From contig JANXYJ010000106.1 in assembly GCA_025350105.1 (NCBI GenBank), forward strand, positions 1 through 64,000: DNA of 64,000 nucleotides. Direction: 5' to 3'. Position numbers and translations under genes: made by a program. Numbering within the stretch: the stretch's first letter is position 1; each line of letters begins with the position of its first letter. The notes under the pieces were generated by a model. The model had not been told where the DNA came from. It was given only the letters and a program-made list of their open reading frames with translations, and made no database searches. The DNA comes from Terriglobia bacterium. GTDB lineage: Bacteria > Acidobacteriota > Terriglobia > Bryobacterales > Bryobacteraceae. Shown here in pieces: positions 19,810 through 29,347 of the stretch.

Positions 19810-20292
19810 CTACAGCCGCCGCTTGTACCCGGGCCGGTAATGCTCGTGGCAGCTTTGGCATGATTCGTATAAATCGTCATTCAGCGCCTCCAGCCCCCGC
19901 AGATCGCGAGCCTTCGCCGCCTTGAACGCCTTCGCGCCCACATCCTGCAATAGCTTGGCGTCTTTCATCCAACGGTCTTTGTCCGCTTTGCCGATCGCGC
20001 GATTTTCCGCCATCAGAAGGTTGGCCGATTCCGCCAGCATCAACGCGTTGTTCTGTAAATCGATCCAATCCTTTTCGCTCTTCTTCTCCTCGCGGCCTAC
20101 GTAGAAAATTTCGTTCGAGGTGGGGAAGATCAGGTTCACCATCAGCTCCTTCATGGTGCCGATGGACTCCAGCCCCGCAGCGTCCGTCTCCTTCTCTTTA
20201 GCCGGCTCCTGCGCCCGCGCCCGCATCCCGCCGGTTGATAAAAAGCCCGCAATCAGAAAGCCGGCAAGCGAGAAAAGCAGTAAGCGCCGCAT
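19810..20292 (-). CDS. Secreted cytochrome c (single CxxCH, class II-like)
   Basis: Signal peptide and C-terminal YESCQSCHEHYRPGYK. Confidence 0.82.
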   Translation of the reverse strand: MRRLLLFSLAGFLIAGFLSTGGMRARAQEPAKEKETDAAGLESIGTMKELMVNLIFPTSNEIFYVGREEKKSEKDWIDLQNNALMLAESANLLMAENRAIGKADKDRWMKDAKLLQDVGAKAFKAAKARDLRGLEALNDDLYESCQSCHEHYRPGYKRRL

Positions 20293-20346
20293 GATGATCT
20301 CCATTCGTTGAATGTGGAAGGTCCGCTGCCCGATTCTACCAGGACT

Positions 20347-21525
20347 TCATTTTCCATAAGGAATCTTCACCAACCGGTCGCCTTCAAAGGCACCAATGTA
20401 AATCGACTTTCCCATCTGCAGCGCCACCGAAGCGCCGGAAATCGGAGCCGGCTTGCCCGGTGTTACAGACTTGAACATGCTTGCGGAATCGAAAATGGTC
20501 TTGGCCAGCATCGTTTCGGGATGAATCTCGGCCACTACCGAACTCTGCCGGCACGGTACTTTATCCAGTCCGCCGCTGCCCGCCGGACATTCGCCCCGCG
20601 GACTCTTGATGCCTGCCGCCAGTATTTTTCCTCGCGCAGTCCAGGTCAAATTATCCGGCATAAAATCCAGCTTCACCATCGCCACTTCCTTGCGCGCCTG
20701 CAGATCGTACTTGTGAACTTCCTTGGCCGTCCAAGCATTGAAGTAAACGTAGCGCTGGCCGGCACTCACAATCACGCCATTGGGATAACCGCGCCGCGTG
20801 TCGGGCAACTCTGTCTCTCCGCTGCCTGGCACCCAGCGCGAAACATAACCGGAAGGCTGCCCCGCGAATAAATCCATGCCCGGCGTTTGCAGGGCCGTGG
20901 GATGCGTGGCCACGAAGCCTCCATCGGGCAGCGCGGCAACGTCGTTATAAGCCTGGGAGGAAACGACACAGCCGTGCCATACCAGGCTTAGTGCGCCGCC
21001 TGTCTGTTTCACCTCATACATCTCAATGGATTCGCGGCCGCCATGGTTCACCACATACAACTGGTTCTTCCCGCCGTTGCGTTTTGCTAACGACGTTCCG
21101 TGCGGCCTCAGCCCATCGCCAATCGGACCCGGACACGCCGCTTCGCCCCAATTCTTGAGCGGCTCCGCTGTCACCGGAATCCTGCTGAACGAATTCTGGA
21201 CCGGATCGTATACCGTCAGGCCTGCATCGCCTGCCCGGCCCTGACTATTGACAAACTGGCTGACAATCAGCTGCTTGCCATCCGGCGTCCATTCCAGATC
21301 CTCGGGCGAATGCGTGCCGCAAATAATCTGCACCTGGCCGTGAGCCCCGCACTCTGCAAGCGGCGGTGGCGCTGGCGGCGCTTGCCCCCAAGCCCAAGTC
21401 CCCGCCCAAATTCCAGCCCAAATCCACCCAGCCCAAATCCGCCCAGCCCAAATCCGCCCAGCCCAAATTCGCCCAGCCCAAATTCGCATGGACAAACCAC
21501 AAAACACCAAACCTCTGAATCGCAT
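20347..21525 (-). CDS. SMP-30/beta-propeller-like secreted protein with tandem-repeat signal region
   Basis: N-terminus MRFRGLVFCGLSMRIWAGRIWAGRIWAGRIWAGWIWAGIWAGTWAWGQAPP, then PEDLEWTPDGKQLIVSQF..., propeller-like. Confidence 0.75.
   Translation of the reverse strand: MRFRGLVFCGLSMRIWAGRIWAGRIWAGRIWAGWIWAGIWAGTWAWGQAPPAPPPLAECGAHGQVQIICGTHSPEDLEWTPDGKQLIVSQFVNSQGRAGDAGLTVYDPVQNSFSRIPVTAEPLKNWGEAACPGPIGDGLRPHGTSLAKRNGGKNQLYVVNHGGRESIEMYEVKQTGGALSLVWHGCVVSSQAYNDVAALPDGGFVATHPTALQTPGMDLFAGQPSGYVSRWVPGSGETELPDTRRGYPNGVIVSAGQRYVYFNAWTAKEVHKYDLQARKEVAMVKLDFMPDNLTWTARGKILAAGIKSPRGECPAGSGGLDKVPCRQSSVVAEIHPETMLAKTIFDSASMFKSVTPGKPAPISGASVALQMGKSIYIGAFEGDRLVKIPYGK
21404..21487. repeat. 15-bp minisatellite (gcccaaatccgccca), ~5.6 units, coding
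   Basis: Units at 21404 (12 bp), 21416, 21431, 21446, 21461, 21476; encodes (R/W)IWAG repeats. Confidence 0.95.
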
Positions 21526-21533
21526 TTCACTCC

Positions 21534-22601
21534 TTGCCCAAACAGAACCGTGTGAACAGAAACACTGGATTATCTCACCGCCGCGCTACAATACCAAAGG
21601 TCTCCTGTTTGCAAGTGCCTTCTCAAACCAACTCCTCCCTCCCTCGCGTTGCTCTGGTCGGCGCCGGATCGTTCGGCAAGAATCATCTGCGCGTCATCCA
21701 CGAATCGCCGTGCGCAGAATTGGCCGGCGTCTTCGATCTCGACGCCGCCCGCGCCGCCGAATTGGCCAAGTCTCATGGATGTACAGCCTTCGCCAGCCTT
21801 GAACATCTGATTCAGCATGCCGATGCTGCCATCATCGCCAGCCCAACCGTGACGCACGCTGACATCGGTTGCAAACTAATGGAAGCTGGTCTCGACGTGA
21901 TGGTGGAAAAGCCCATCGCGCACACTCTCGATGCCGCCCGGGCGCTGGTCGAAACCGCCGAACGCTACGGCCGTGTTTTGCAGGTAGGGCATCTGGAACG
22001 CTTCAATCCCGCCATCATCGCACTCAGCGAAGTGGTGCATAAGCCTTTGTTTTTTGAGATTCACCGCCTTAGCGAATTCAGCCCGCGCAGTCTGGATGTC
22101 GACGTCGTCCTGGATCTGATGATCCACGACCTGGACATCATCCTGGCCCTTACCGGCGAAACACCCGAGGAAATTCGCGCCGCCGGCATCCGCATTCTCT
22201 CGCAAAAAGTGGACATCGCCAACGTGCGCATTCAGTTTCCCAGCGGCTGCATCGCCAACCTCACCGCCAGCCGCGTGTCCACGGAACGCGTCCGCAAACT
22301 GCGTCTGTTCCAACCCCACGAATACATTTCGCTCGACTACAGCCGTCAGGATGCCGTCCGTTTCCGCGTCAAAGGAGAAACGCCAACCACCGGGCTTCCC
22401 GCCATCGACTTCGCAGCTCTGCCTGTAACCAAAGACGAACCGCTTCGTCTTGAATTAGAAGGGTTTGTCACCAGCGTTCAATCGAGGGGTGCTCCACGGG
22501 TGACGGGAAAGCAAGCCCTGGCTGCGCTGGAAGTTGCTTTCGGGATCCTTGCTAGGATTGAAGAACACTACGGCCAGGTAGCCAAGACGCTTCTGCGGTA
22601 A
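21534..22601 (+). CDS. Gfo/Idh/MocA family oxidoreductase
   Basis: LPRVALVGAGSFGKNHLRVIHESPCAELAGVFDLD; VEKPIAHTLDAARALVETAERYGRVLQVGHLERFNPA; true start may be TTG/GTG near 21609-21615. Confidence 0.88.
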   Translation: MPKQNRVNRNTGLSHRRATIPKVSCLQVPSQTNSSLPRVALVGAGSFGKNHLRVIHESPCAELAGVFDLDAARAAELAKSHGCTAFASLEHLIQHADAAIIASPTVTHADIGCKLMEAGLDVMVEKPIAHTLDAARALVETAERYGRVLQVGHLERFNPAIIALSEVVHKPLFFEIHRLSEFSPRSLDVDVVLDLMIHDLDIILALTGETPEEIRAAGIRILSQKVDIANVRIQFPSGCIANLTASRVSTERVRKLRLFQPHEYISLDYSRQDAVRFRVKGETPTTGLPAIDFAALPVTKDEPLRLELEGFVTSVQSRGAPRVTGKQALAALEVAFGILARIEEHYGQVAKTLLR

Positions 22602-22612
22602 AAGACTTTGCA

Positions 22613-22668
22613 GTAAGCCAGTGGTCGTAAGCCAGTGGTCGTAAGGCAGTGGTCGTAAGGCAGTATAG
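22613..22668. repeat. 14-bp tandem repeat x4 (gtaagccagtggtc)
   Basis: Units 22613-22626, 22627-22640, 22641-22654, 22655-22668; intergenic, 11 bp before the TonB gene start. Confidence 0.95.
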
Positions 22669-22679
22669 ACGTAAGCACG

Positions 22680-23696
22680 GTGAGTACAGACAATTTCAAA
22701 TCCAGCGGTGGCGCGAACCAGAACGTTTTGAACGGGCACGGCTTAAATGCCGACGGCTTGAATTTCCTGCGTGATTATCAGGCGCCCCTTCCCCGCTGGC
22801 GCGTGGCCATTGCAGCCGCGGGAGCCATCCTCTACCATGTGCTGGCGCTGCTGTTTTTGATGTTCGCCCCCAACCCGGCGCCGTTGCTCGATACCCGGCA
22901 AATCGCGCTCGACTTGAAGAACGCGGTCCCCCTCTACCTGCCCAAAGAACTCACGCAAAAGGATCCCAATCGCGGCAAAATTTCACATGAGCTGGACGTC
23001 CGCAGCGCCGCTCCTTCGGCCGCAGTGGCCCTGGCCCGCAAGGCGCCAGGGCTGGTTCCCGCTCCCATCATCGCGCCTCTCGTAACGCCGCCGGTGGTGA
23101 TTCCGCCCACGCCGCAATCGCCTGCCCCGCTTCGCGTGGAGCCGCCTCCGGCGCCAAAGCCACAGGACAAACCTGCCATCACCGACAAACCTGCCCTAGC
23201 CTTTGAGCCCGTCAAACCCTCCGAGACCGGCCCCCAACCGGACGCCCGCGTGAAAGTGCCCGACACTTCCGTCGAGGCCATCGCCAAACAAGTAGAAACC
23301 ACCGCCAGAGGCAGCGCCCGCCAGTCCGCCAATGACAGCAGTGTGGCCCTGGGCGACGCCGACGCCAGCCGTCTGCAGCTGTTAAGCGACCCCAATGGCG
23401 TCGACTTCAAGCCCTACCTGATTCAGGTATTGACCGCCGTGCGCACCAACTGGCTGGCCATCATGCCTTCAGCAGCCATGGGGCGGCGCGGTCGCGTGCT
23501 GGTGCAGTTCATCATTGACCGCCATGGCCGCATCCCCAAAATGGTCATCGCCGAAGAGTCCGGCACGCTGGCGCTGGACCGCGTCGCCATCGCGGGGGTA
23601 AATGCTTCGGTGCCTTTTCCGCCCCTCCCTCCCGCCTATAGGGGGAACGAGATCCGCCTGCAAATGACCTTCAGCTATAATTTGCCTAGGCACTGA
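22680..23696 (+). CDS. TonB family energy-transducing protein
   Basis: One TM, Pro-rich linker, C-terminal VLVQFIIDRHGRIPKMVIAEESGTLALDRVAIAGVNASVPFPPLP (TonB C-terminal domain); GTG start. Confidence 0.88.
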   Translation: MSTDNFKSSGGANQNVLNGHGLNADGLNFLRDYQAPLPRWRVAIAAAGAILYHVLALLFLMFAPNPAPLLDTRQIALDLKNAVPLYLPKELTQKDPNRGKISHELDVRSAAPSAAVALARKAPGLVPAPIIAPLVTPPVVIPPTPQSPAPLRVEPPPAPKPQDKPAITDKPALAFEPVKPSETGPQPDARVKVPDTSVEAIAKQVETTARGSARQSANDSSVALGDADASRLQLLSDPNGVDFKPYLIQVLTAVRTNWLAIMPSAAMGRRGRVLVQFIIDRHGRIPKMVIAEESGTLALDRVAIAGVNASVPFPPLPPAYRGNEIRLQMTFSYNLPRH

Positions 23697-23746
23697 TCAT
23701 CACCGCGCGTGAAAACAGGCTAGGGAAGGTACCCAAAAATCCCGCA

Positions 23747-23905
23747 ATGAAACACCGATTTATCTTCGCCCTGGTTGTTTACGCCATTCTGGCTCTCTTA
23801 GCCGGATTTACCTTAAGCGGGAACATCCGTCTGGCTACCCTAGTGTTCTTGGCCGGAATGGCCCTGAAAACGTATCTCGCGGTACTCAAGGATCGCCTCG
23901 ACTAA
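23747..23905 (+). CDS. Small hydrophobic protein, 52 aa, two predicted TM segments
   Basis: MKHRFIFALVVYAILALLAGFTLSGNIRLATLVFLAGMALKTYLAVLKDRLD; below the ORF-track size cut-off. Confidence 0.6.
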   Translation: MKHRFIFALVVYAILALLAGFTLSGNIRLATLVFLAGMALKTYLAVLKDRLD

Positions 23906-24363
23906 GTGTTTGGCTTATGCCTGGTTGGATCGTTTTATGCCTGATCTAGGGTAAAACGTCGAGATACTTAGACCCTCCTCTCGCTTTAACCTGCAATCAC
24001 GTCGGAGAAAAAACAGTAAGTAGGTCCAGTACCAGACTGGTAGTGCAGTACCGGTTTGGGATAGTCGAAGGCAATCCTGGTCCCAAAGCGGAATACCGCA
24101 TTTTTCACGGAACCGTTCAGATCCGGTTCCGAGGAAAATCTTCCGCGGAAGGTCACCTGGGTAGCTGTTGATTTTAGGACCGTTACTGTCATCCCTCCGA
24201 TCAGACTATCAGCCGCAAAGCGAAGCTTGCCTGGGATTGGACCCGGGCGTGCATTTCGTTCAGCGGCGCCGGAGGAATTTCAGAGCGACGCCAGGTTCGA
24301 ATGGACCGTTTGTGGTTTGAATTGACGTTTTGTGTAGACCGGCGTTGCCCTCGATTTTAAATT

Positions 24364-25893
24364 GTGATGATTGCTAAAGCCAAAAGTTCAAGTGCTACGT
24401 CTGCCGCTGCTGCTGCTGCCATGACCCGTGTCGCCGTGACTGCCGCCAATCGAACCGCCGCACGAGGAGTTTCACTGAAAGCGGCTCCCGTAAGCGCATT
24501 CGGCGCCACAGTTGCCAGTCGCAGCGGGCCGGTCCGGGTGCTGCCCCAAAGCGCAAACATCACGCTCGTCAAAGGCAACAGTGTCAAGGGCAGCAGTGTT
24601 AAAGGCATCCCGGTCAAAGGCATTCCGGTCAAAGGCAACACAGTCAAAGCCGATGCCGCCAAAGCTATTCCAATCAAGCTGGCCGCGGCGAAAGCCGTTA
24701 AGCCGTCCGCCAAGAAAAGCTTAGCGAAAGTTGGCAAACCGGTGGCGGCCAGCGAAACTGCCTTTGCACCAACCAAACCCCTGGCCAAAACCATCCCTGC
24801 GCCGCTGCAGAAAAAAAATTCCGCCAAGCTCGCTCACATTCACGTCACGCGAAGTTCCGAGCACAATCCGCACAATTATCCCAGCCAGACGGAAGCCGAA
24901 AAGATCCGCTCCATCGCTGAGCTGTTGTCAGACGACCTGTCTGACGATTTGATGAATCTGCACCACGCCGGTTTAGATCATGGTTTAGTTCACGGGCTAG
25001 ATTCCTGTGACACCGCCGACGAACTGCTGCTCGACGACGAAGCCGTCTTTGAACTCACGCCTGAACTCACGCCTGAACAAACCCGGCTGGAACAGATAAA
25101 GACCGAAAAGATGGCGCGGCAGGCCGCTGCGAAAGCCAAAGCCTGGGAACTGGCCAGCCTGCAAAGCGACCCCGTGTTGGCTCGCCGCGATCAGGTAGTG
25201 CTGGAACATTTGCCGCTGGTGAAAGCCATCGCCGTTCGCGTGCACGAAAACCTTCCCGTTCACGTCGACCTGGACGATCTGGTTCACGCGGGCATCCTGG
25301 GTTTGTTCGACGCCGCCAGCAAATTCAATCCCGAAAAACAGGTGGCCTTTTCCAGCTACGCCAAGCACCGCATTAAGGGTGCGATTCTCGATAGCCTGCA
25401 GCAACTCGATTGGGCCTCGCGTGACATGCGCCGCCGCCACAAACAACTGGAAGCGGCTACCCGCGACCTGGCCTCCAAGCTGCAGCGCAATCCCACCGAA
25501 GCCGAAATCGCCGAAAAGCTGGGCATGGACGCCGAACGCTGGCGCACGATGATGCTGGACCTGCGCAACGTGGGTTTGATTTCCGCCTCCACCCGCGCCA
25601 ACGAAAACGAAGATCTTCCGGCTCCCGATTTCCCTTCCAAACCCGAAACCCATCCCGATTCCATCTGCGCCCACGAACAACTGCGCGGCGTACTGGGCGT
25701 GGCCATCAAAACCCTGCCGGAACGCTATCAAAAAGTCGTCTCCCTCTATTATTCCGGTGAGATGACCATGAAGGAAATCGGCGGCATGCTGGGCATCAAT
25801 GAAAGCCGTGTGTCGCAGATCCACAAATCGGCGCTAGAGAAAATGCAGGTGGTTCTGGAATCAAACGGGATTACCAACGCACAGGCGTTCTGA
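24364..25893 (+). CDS. RNA polymerase sigma factor, FliA/SigB type, with long low-complexity N-terminus
   Basis: LPLVKAIAVRVHENLPVHVDLDDLVHAGILGLFDAASKFNPEKQVAFSSYAKHRIKGAILD; region 4 EIGGMLGINESRVSQIHKSALEKM. Confidence 0.9.
   Translation: MMIAKAKSSSATSAAAAAAMTRVAVTAANRTAARGVSLKAAPVSAFGATVASRSGPVRVLPQSANITLVKGNSVKGSSVKGIPVKGIPVKGNTVKADAAKAIPIKLAAAKAVKPSAKKSLAKVGKPVAASETAFAPTKPLAKTIPAPLQKKNSAKLAHIHVTRSSEHNPHNYPSQTEAEKIRSIAELLSDDLSDDLMNLHHAGLDHGLVHGLDSCDTADELLLDDEAVFELTPELTPEQTRLEQIKTEKMARQAAAKAKAWELASLQSDPVLARRDQVVLEHLPLVKAIAVRVHENLPVHVDLDDLVHAGILGLFDAASKFNPEKQVAFSSYAKHRIKGAILDSLQQLDWASRDMRRRHKQLEAATRDLASKLQRNPTEAEIAEKLGMDAERWRTMMLDLRNVGLISASTRANENEDLPAPDFPSKPETHPDSICAHEQLRGVLGVAIKTLPERYQKVVSLYYSGEMTMKEIGGMLGINESRVSQIHKSALEKMQVVLESNGITNAQAF
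24568..24657. repeat. 15-bp coding tandem repeat x6 (VKGxx)
   Basis: gtcaaaggcaacagt/gtcaagggcagcagt/gttaaaggcatcccg/gtcaaaggcattccg/gtcaaaggcaacaca/gtcaaagccgatgcc. Confidence 0.92.
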
Positions 25894-25912
25894 AAAAACT
25901 TTTCTTCAGGTA

Positions 25913-25948
25913 GGGAGAGCGGGATGTGGGCCGCTCTCCCCATTTTTT
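25913..25948 (+). terminator. Intrinsic terminator after the sigma factor gene
   Basis: GGGAGAGCGG..CCGCTCTCCC followed by CATTTTTT. Confidence 0.85.
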
Positions 25949-26054
25949 CGGATTCACTGCTCGTCATTTCCGAAGGTTGTCCCCTGCACCGGCAGCGCTC
26001 CCCGGGCCCCCAGGTGTATGATAAAAATGCCTTACTGAGGAGCACGGAGGCATC

Positions 26055-27386
26055 ATGTTCATCACCAAGAAACACTTGTCACGCCGCACTTTGCTCAAAA
26101 GTATGGGGGTGTCGCTGGCGCTGCCTTTGCTGGATTCCATGGTCGGCGCGCAGACTCCTTTGGCCAAAAGCGCCGCGAAACCAATGTCGCGCATTGGGTT
26201 CGTGTATCTGCCGCACGGCGCCATCATGAATGAATGGACTCCCGCAACCGAAGGCGCGGGCTTCGAGTTTTCGCGCATTCTGAAACCTCTTGAGCCGTTT
26301 CGCGATCGCATCAATGTGGTCAGCGGCCTGGGTCACAAAGCCGCCGACACCACCGCAGTTCACAGCCTGAGTCCCACAACCTGGCTGAGCGGCGTGCGTC
26401 CCAAACCAACCCAAGGTGTGGACGCTTTCGCCGGTGTGACTGCCGATCAGATTGCCGCGCAGCAAATTGGCCAGGATACACTTTTGCCGTCGCTCGAAAT
26501 CGCCACCGAGGACAACTCGGCGCTGATTGGCGCCTGTGACCGCGACTATGGCTGCATCTATATGAATACGCTTTCCTGGCGCACGCCCACCACGCCGCTG
26601 CCCATGGAAATTAATCCGCGCAAGGTTTTCGATCGCATGTTTGGCGAAGGCGGCTCGCCCGCCGAACGCGCCGCCCGGCTCCAGGAAGATCGCAGCATTC
26701 TGGACACCATCACCAAAGACGCGGGCGTTCTACAAAAAACCCTGGGCCCGAAGGACCGCGGGACGATGAACGACTATCTGGAAAGTGTCCGCGAAATCGA
26801 ACGCCGCATTCAAAAAGCCGGCGACATGCAAAGCGGCTACGATATGCAATTGCCGCCGCAACCGGTGGGCATTCCCTACGCCTTCGACGAGCATGTCAAG
26901 CTGATGTACGATCTTCTCCTCTTGGCGTATCAGGCCAATATTACGCGCGTATTCACCTTCATGGTGGCCCGCGAGGAAAGCAACAAAACCTATCCCATGC
27001 TTGGCGTGCACGATGGCCATCACGCCACCTCGCATCACCAGAACCGCCCCGAAAAGATCGAAAAACTGGTAAAAATCCAGCAATTTCACATCGGTATGCT
27101 GGCCGGCTTCATCGACAAACTCAGCAAAACGCAGGACGGCGACGGCAGTTTGCTGGATCATTCCGTGCTGCTATTCGGCAGCAATATGAGCAACAGCAAC
27201 CTGCATAACCATTTCCCGCTGCCCAATCTGTTGATGGGCGGCGCGGCGGGCCAGTTGAAGGGTGGGCGGCATTTGAAGTACGACGATCACACGCCCATGA
27301 CCAACTTGATCGTCAGCGCGCTCGACAAAGTAGGCGTGCATCAGGACACCTTGGGCGACAGCACCGGGCGGCTGGCGGGAGTTTAG
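26055..27386 (+). CDS. DUF1552 domain-containing protein (Tat-like signal)
   Basis: LSRRTLLKSMGVSLALPLLDSM; RIGFVYLPHGAIMNEWTP; LLFGSNMSNSNLHNHFPLPNLLMGG. Confidence 0.9.
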   Translation: MFITKKHLSRRTLLKSMGVSLALPLLDSMVGAQTPLAKSAAKPMSRIGFVYLPHGAIMNEWTPATEGAGFEFSRILKPLEPFRDRINVVSGLGHKAADTTAVHSLSPTTWLSGVRPKPTQGVDAFAGVTADQIAAQQIGQDTLLPSLEIATEDNSALIGACDRDYGCIYMNTLSWRTPTTPLPMEINPRKVFDRMFGEGGSPAERAARLQEDRSILDTITKDAGVLQKTLGPKDRGTMNDYLESVREIERRIQKAGDMQSGYDMQLPPQPVGIPYAFDEHVKLMYDLLLLAYQANITRVFTFMVAREESNKTYPMLGVHDGHHATSHHQNRPEKIEKLVKIQQFHIGMLAGFIDKLSKTQDGDGSLLDHSVLLFGSNMSNSNLHNHFPLPNLLMGGAAGQLKGGRHLKYDDHTPMTNLIVSALDKVGVHQDTLGDSTGRLAGV

Positions 27387-27388
27387 TT

Positions 27389-28900
27389 GTGAAACAGGCG
27401 TTACTGGCGTTGGGCTTTGCGTGCGTTACTCTGTTGGCGGCCGACAGTAAGCTTGCCGATGCCGCGGCCAATCAGGATTGGGCAGCCGTCCGCAATCTCC
27501 TCGGACAGAAGGCCGCTATCAATGCCACGCAAGCCGATGGCACCACGGCGTTGATGTGGGTGGTGCGCGCCGACGATTTCGATTTGGCGGATACGCTTTT
27601 GCGCGCCGGTGCGGACGCGAAAATCACCAATCGCTACGGCGTGACGGCCATGAACTTGGCGTGCGTCAACGGCAATCCGAAAATGATTTTGCGCCTGATT
27701 CAAGCGGGCGTAGACGTAAACGCACCCGGCGTGGAAGGCGAAACGCCGTTAATGACAGTTGCGCGCGGGGGCAACGTGGAGGCCGCGAAAGTGCTGCTGG
27801 CCCATGGCGCCAACGTCAACGCCACCGAAGAATGGCGCGGGCAAACCGCCTTGATTTGGGCCGTGGCGCAAGCGCATCCGGAGATGGTGAAAGAACTGAT
27901 CGCGCACGGGGCACTGGTAAACATGCGGACAGCGAAACAGGTTTGGGAGCGCCAGGTGACCGCCGAGCCGCGCGAAAAATGGATGCCGCAGGGTGCGCTG
28001 ACGCCTCTGCTATTCGCCACCCGCCAAGGTTGTTTGGAATGCGCGCAAGTTCTTTTGGATAAAGGAGCCGACATCAACGCGCAGGATTTGGAAGGCGTAA
28101 CCCCGCTGATTTCGGCGCTGATCAACGGGCATTATGATGTGGCGGGTTTTTTGATTGACCGGCATGAAGACGTCAACGCCGTCGACAAAACCGGCCGCGC
28201 AGCGCTCTATGCCGCCGTCGATTTTCACACCATGCCCGGCTCCAATCGTCCGGCGCCGAAAGAGATCGACAATCAATTGACCAATCTCGACATCGTGAAT
28301 CGGTTGCTGGCCGCCGGCGCGAACGTGAATCAGCGCCTCACCGCGCAGCCGCCCTATCGCACCAAAGTGGATCGCGGCAACGATACTATTTTCGGTGCCG
28401 GCGCCACGCCCTTGTTCCGCGCGGCGAAGGCGGGCGATACCGTTGTTGTGAAACTGCTGCTCGATCACGGCGCGGATCCCAAGCTCACCAATCGCACGGG
28501 CATCAACGCCGTAATGGCGGCGGCGGGTTTGGGCACTCGCGAAGAAGACGCCACCGGCCGCAAAAAAACCGAAGACGATGCGATCGAAACCATTCGCCTG
28601 TTGCTGGACACCAATGTGGATGCTGGCGTGAACATCAATGACGTCGACGGCACTGGAAGTACTGCGCTGCACGGCGCGGCCATGTGGGGCTACGACAAAG
28701 TGGTCCGCTACCTGGCGCAGCGCGGTGCGGCGCTCGATATCAAAGATAAGCGCGGCTTCACGCCGCTTGATACCGCGCTGGGCAAGGCAGGTGGCATGGG
28801 CTTCGATCACGCCAGCGGGATTCCACGGCCCAATGTAGTGGCGGCGCTGCAGGAATTGCTGCAAAAGAACGCGCCCGCGGCAAAAGCCGCCAACCCGTAA
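27389..28900 (+). CDS. Secreted ankyrin-repeat protein
   Basis: Repeated DGTTALMWVVRADDFDLADTLLRAGADAKI-type ankyrin units; GTG start 3 bp after the DUF1552 gene. Confidence 0.92.
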   Translation: MKQALLALGFACVTLLAADSKLADAAANQDWAAVRNLLGQKAAINATQADGTTALMWVVRADDFDLADTLLRAGADAKITNRYGVTAMNLACVNGNPKMILRLIQAGVDVNAPGVEGETPLMTVARGGNVEAAKVLLAHGANVNATEEWRGQTALIWAVAQAHPEMVKELIAHGALVNMRTAKQVWERQVTAEPREKWMPQGALTPLLFATRQGCLECAQVLLDKGADINAQDLEGVTPLISALINGHYDVAGFLIDRHEDVNAVDKTGRAALYAAVDFHTMPGSNRPAPKEIDNQLTNLDIVNRLLAAGANVNQRLTAQPPYRTKVDRGNDTIFGAGATPLFRAAKAGDTVVVKLLLDHGADPKLTNRTGINAVMAAAGLGTREEDATGRKKTEDDAIETIRLLLDTNVDAGVNINDVDGTGSTALHGAAMWGYDKVVRYLAQRGAALDIKDKRGFTPLDTALGKAGGMGFDHASGIPRPNVVAALQELLQKNAPAAKAANP

Positions 28901-28912
28901 GCCCGCTTGCAT

Positions 28913-29179
28913 TTACCGGCCGCGATCTTCCCTCGCGCGGTATTGCAATGCAAGATTCAGATCGCGAATGGCAGCCCTGGACGACTCAATGGCGGCAGCT
29001 CTGTGTCCGCCGAAGTCGTGGGGGGCGGCTTCCATGTAAGCAACGGCTTCGCGCAGATTGGTGATGGCGATGGAAATTCGCGGATGCATTTGACGTTCGG
29101 TTTTGGCGTTTTGGGCAACCGCCAAGGTAGCCAGCGTTCCCAGGACGACGCCCAGAATGACGCTGCGAAATGACTTCAT
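28913..29179 (-). CDS. Small secreted hypothetical protein
   Basis: MKSFRSVILGVVLGTLATLAVAQ signal peptide; ITNLREAVAYMEAAPHDFGGHRAAAIESSRAAIRDLNLAL. Confidence 0.75.
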   Translation of the reverse strand: MKSFRSVILGVVLGTLATLAVAQNAKTERQMHPRISIAITNLREAVAYMEAAPHDFGGHRAAAIESSRAAIRDLNLALQYRAREDRGR

Positions 29180-29347
29180 GATTGTGACCCTAACATAGTT
29201 GGCCGCCGAGGTGGCGAACACCTGGCGGAGAATTTGTTCCAGCCCGTGTTAAGATCAAATCTCGTCGCGTTCGTCGGTAATTCCGCATTAATCAACCGTT
29301 GTCTTGTCGCAGACACTTCGTTATTCATCCTGAAAGAGGTGACCCAT

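Noticed and set aside
21404-21487. Possible CRISPR-like array
   Set aside because: Units are 15 bp with no spacers and are translated; it is a minisatellite.
23986-24192. 68-aa - strand ORF
   Set aside because: No motif or clear context; may be real but not supportable from sequence alone.
24997-25824. 275-aa - strand ORF opposite the sigma factor
   Set aside because: Antisense shadow ORF; the sigma regions on the + strand are unambiguous.
28010-28912. 300-aa - strand ORF opposite the ankyrin gene
   Set aside because: Antisense to the ankyrin repeats; no independent support.
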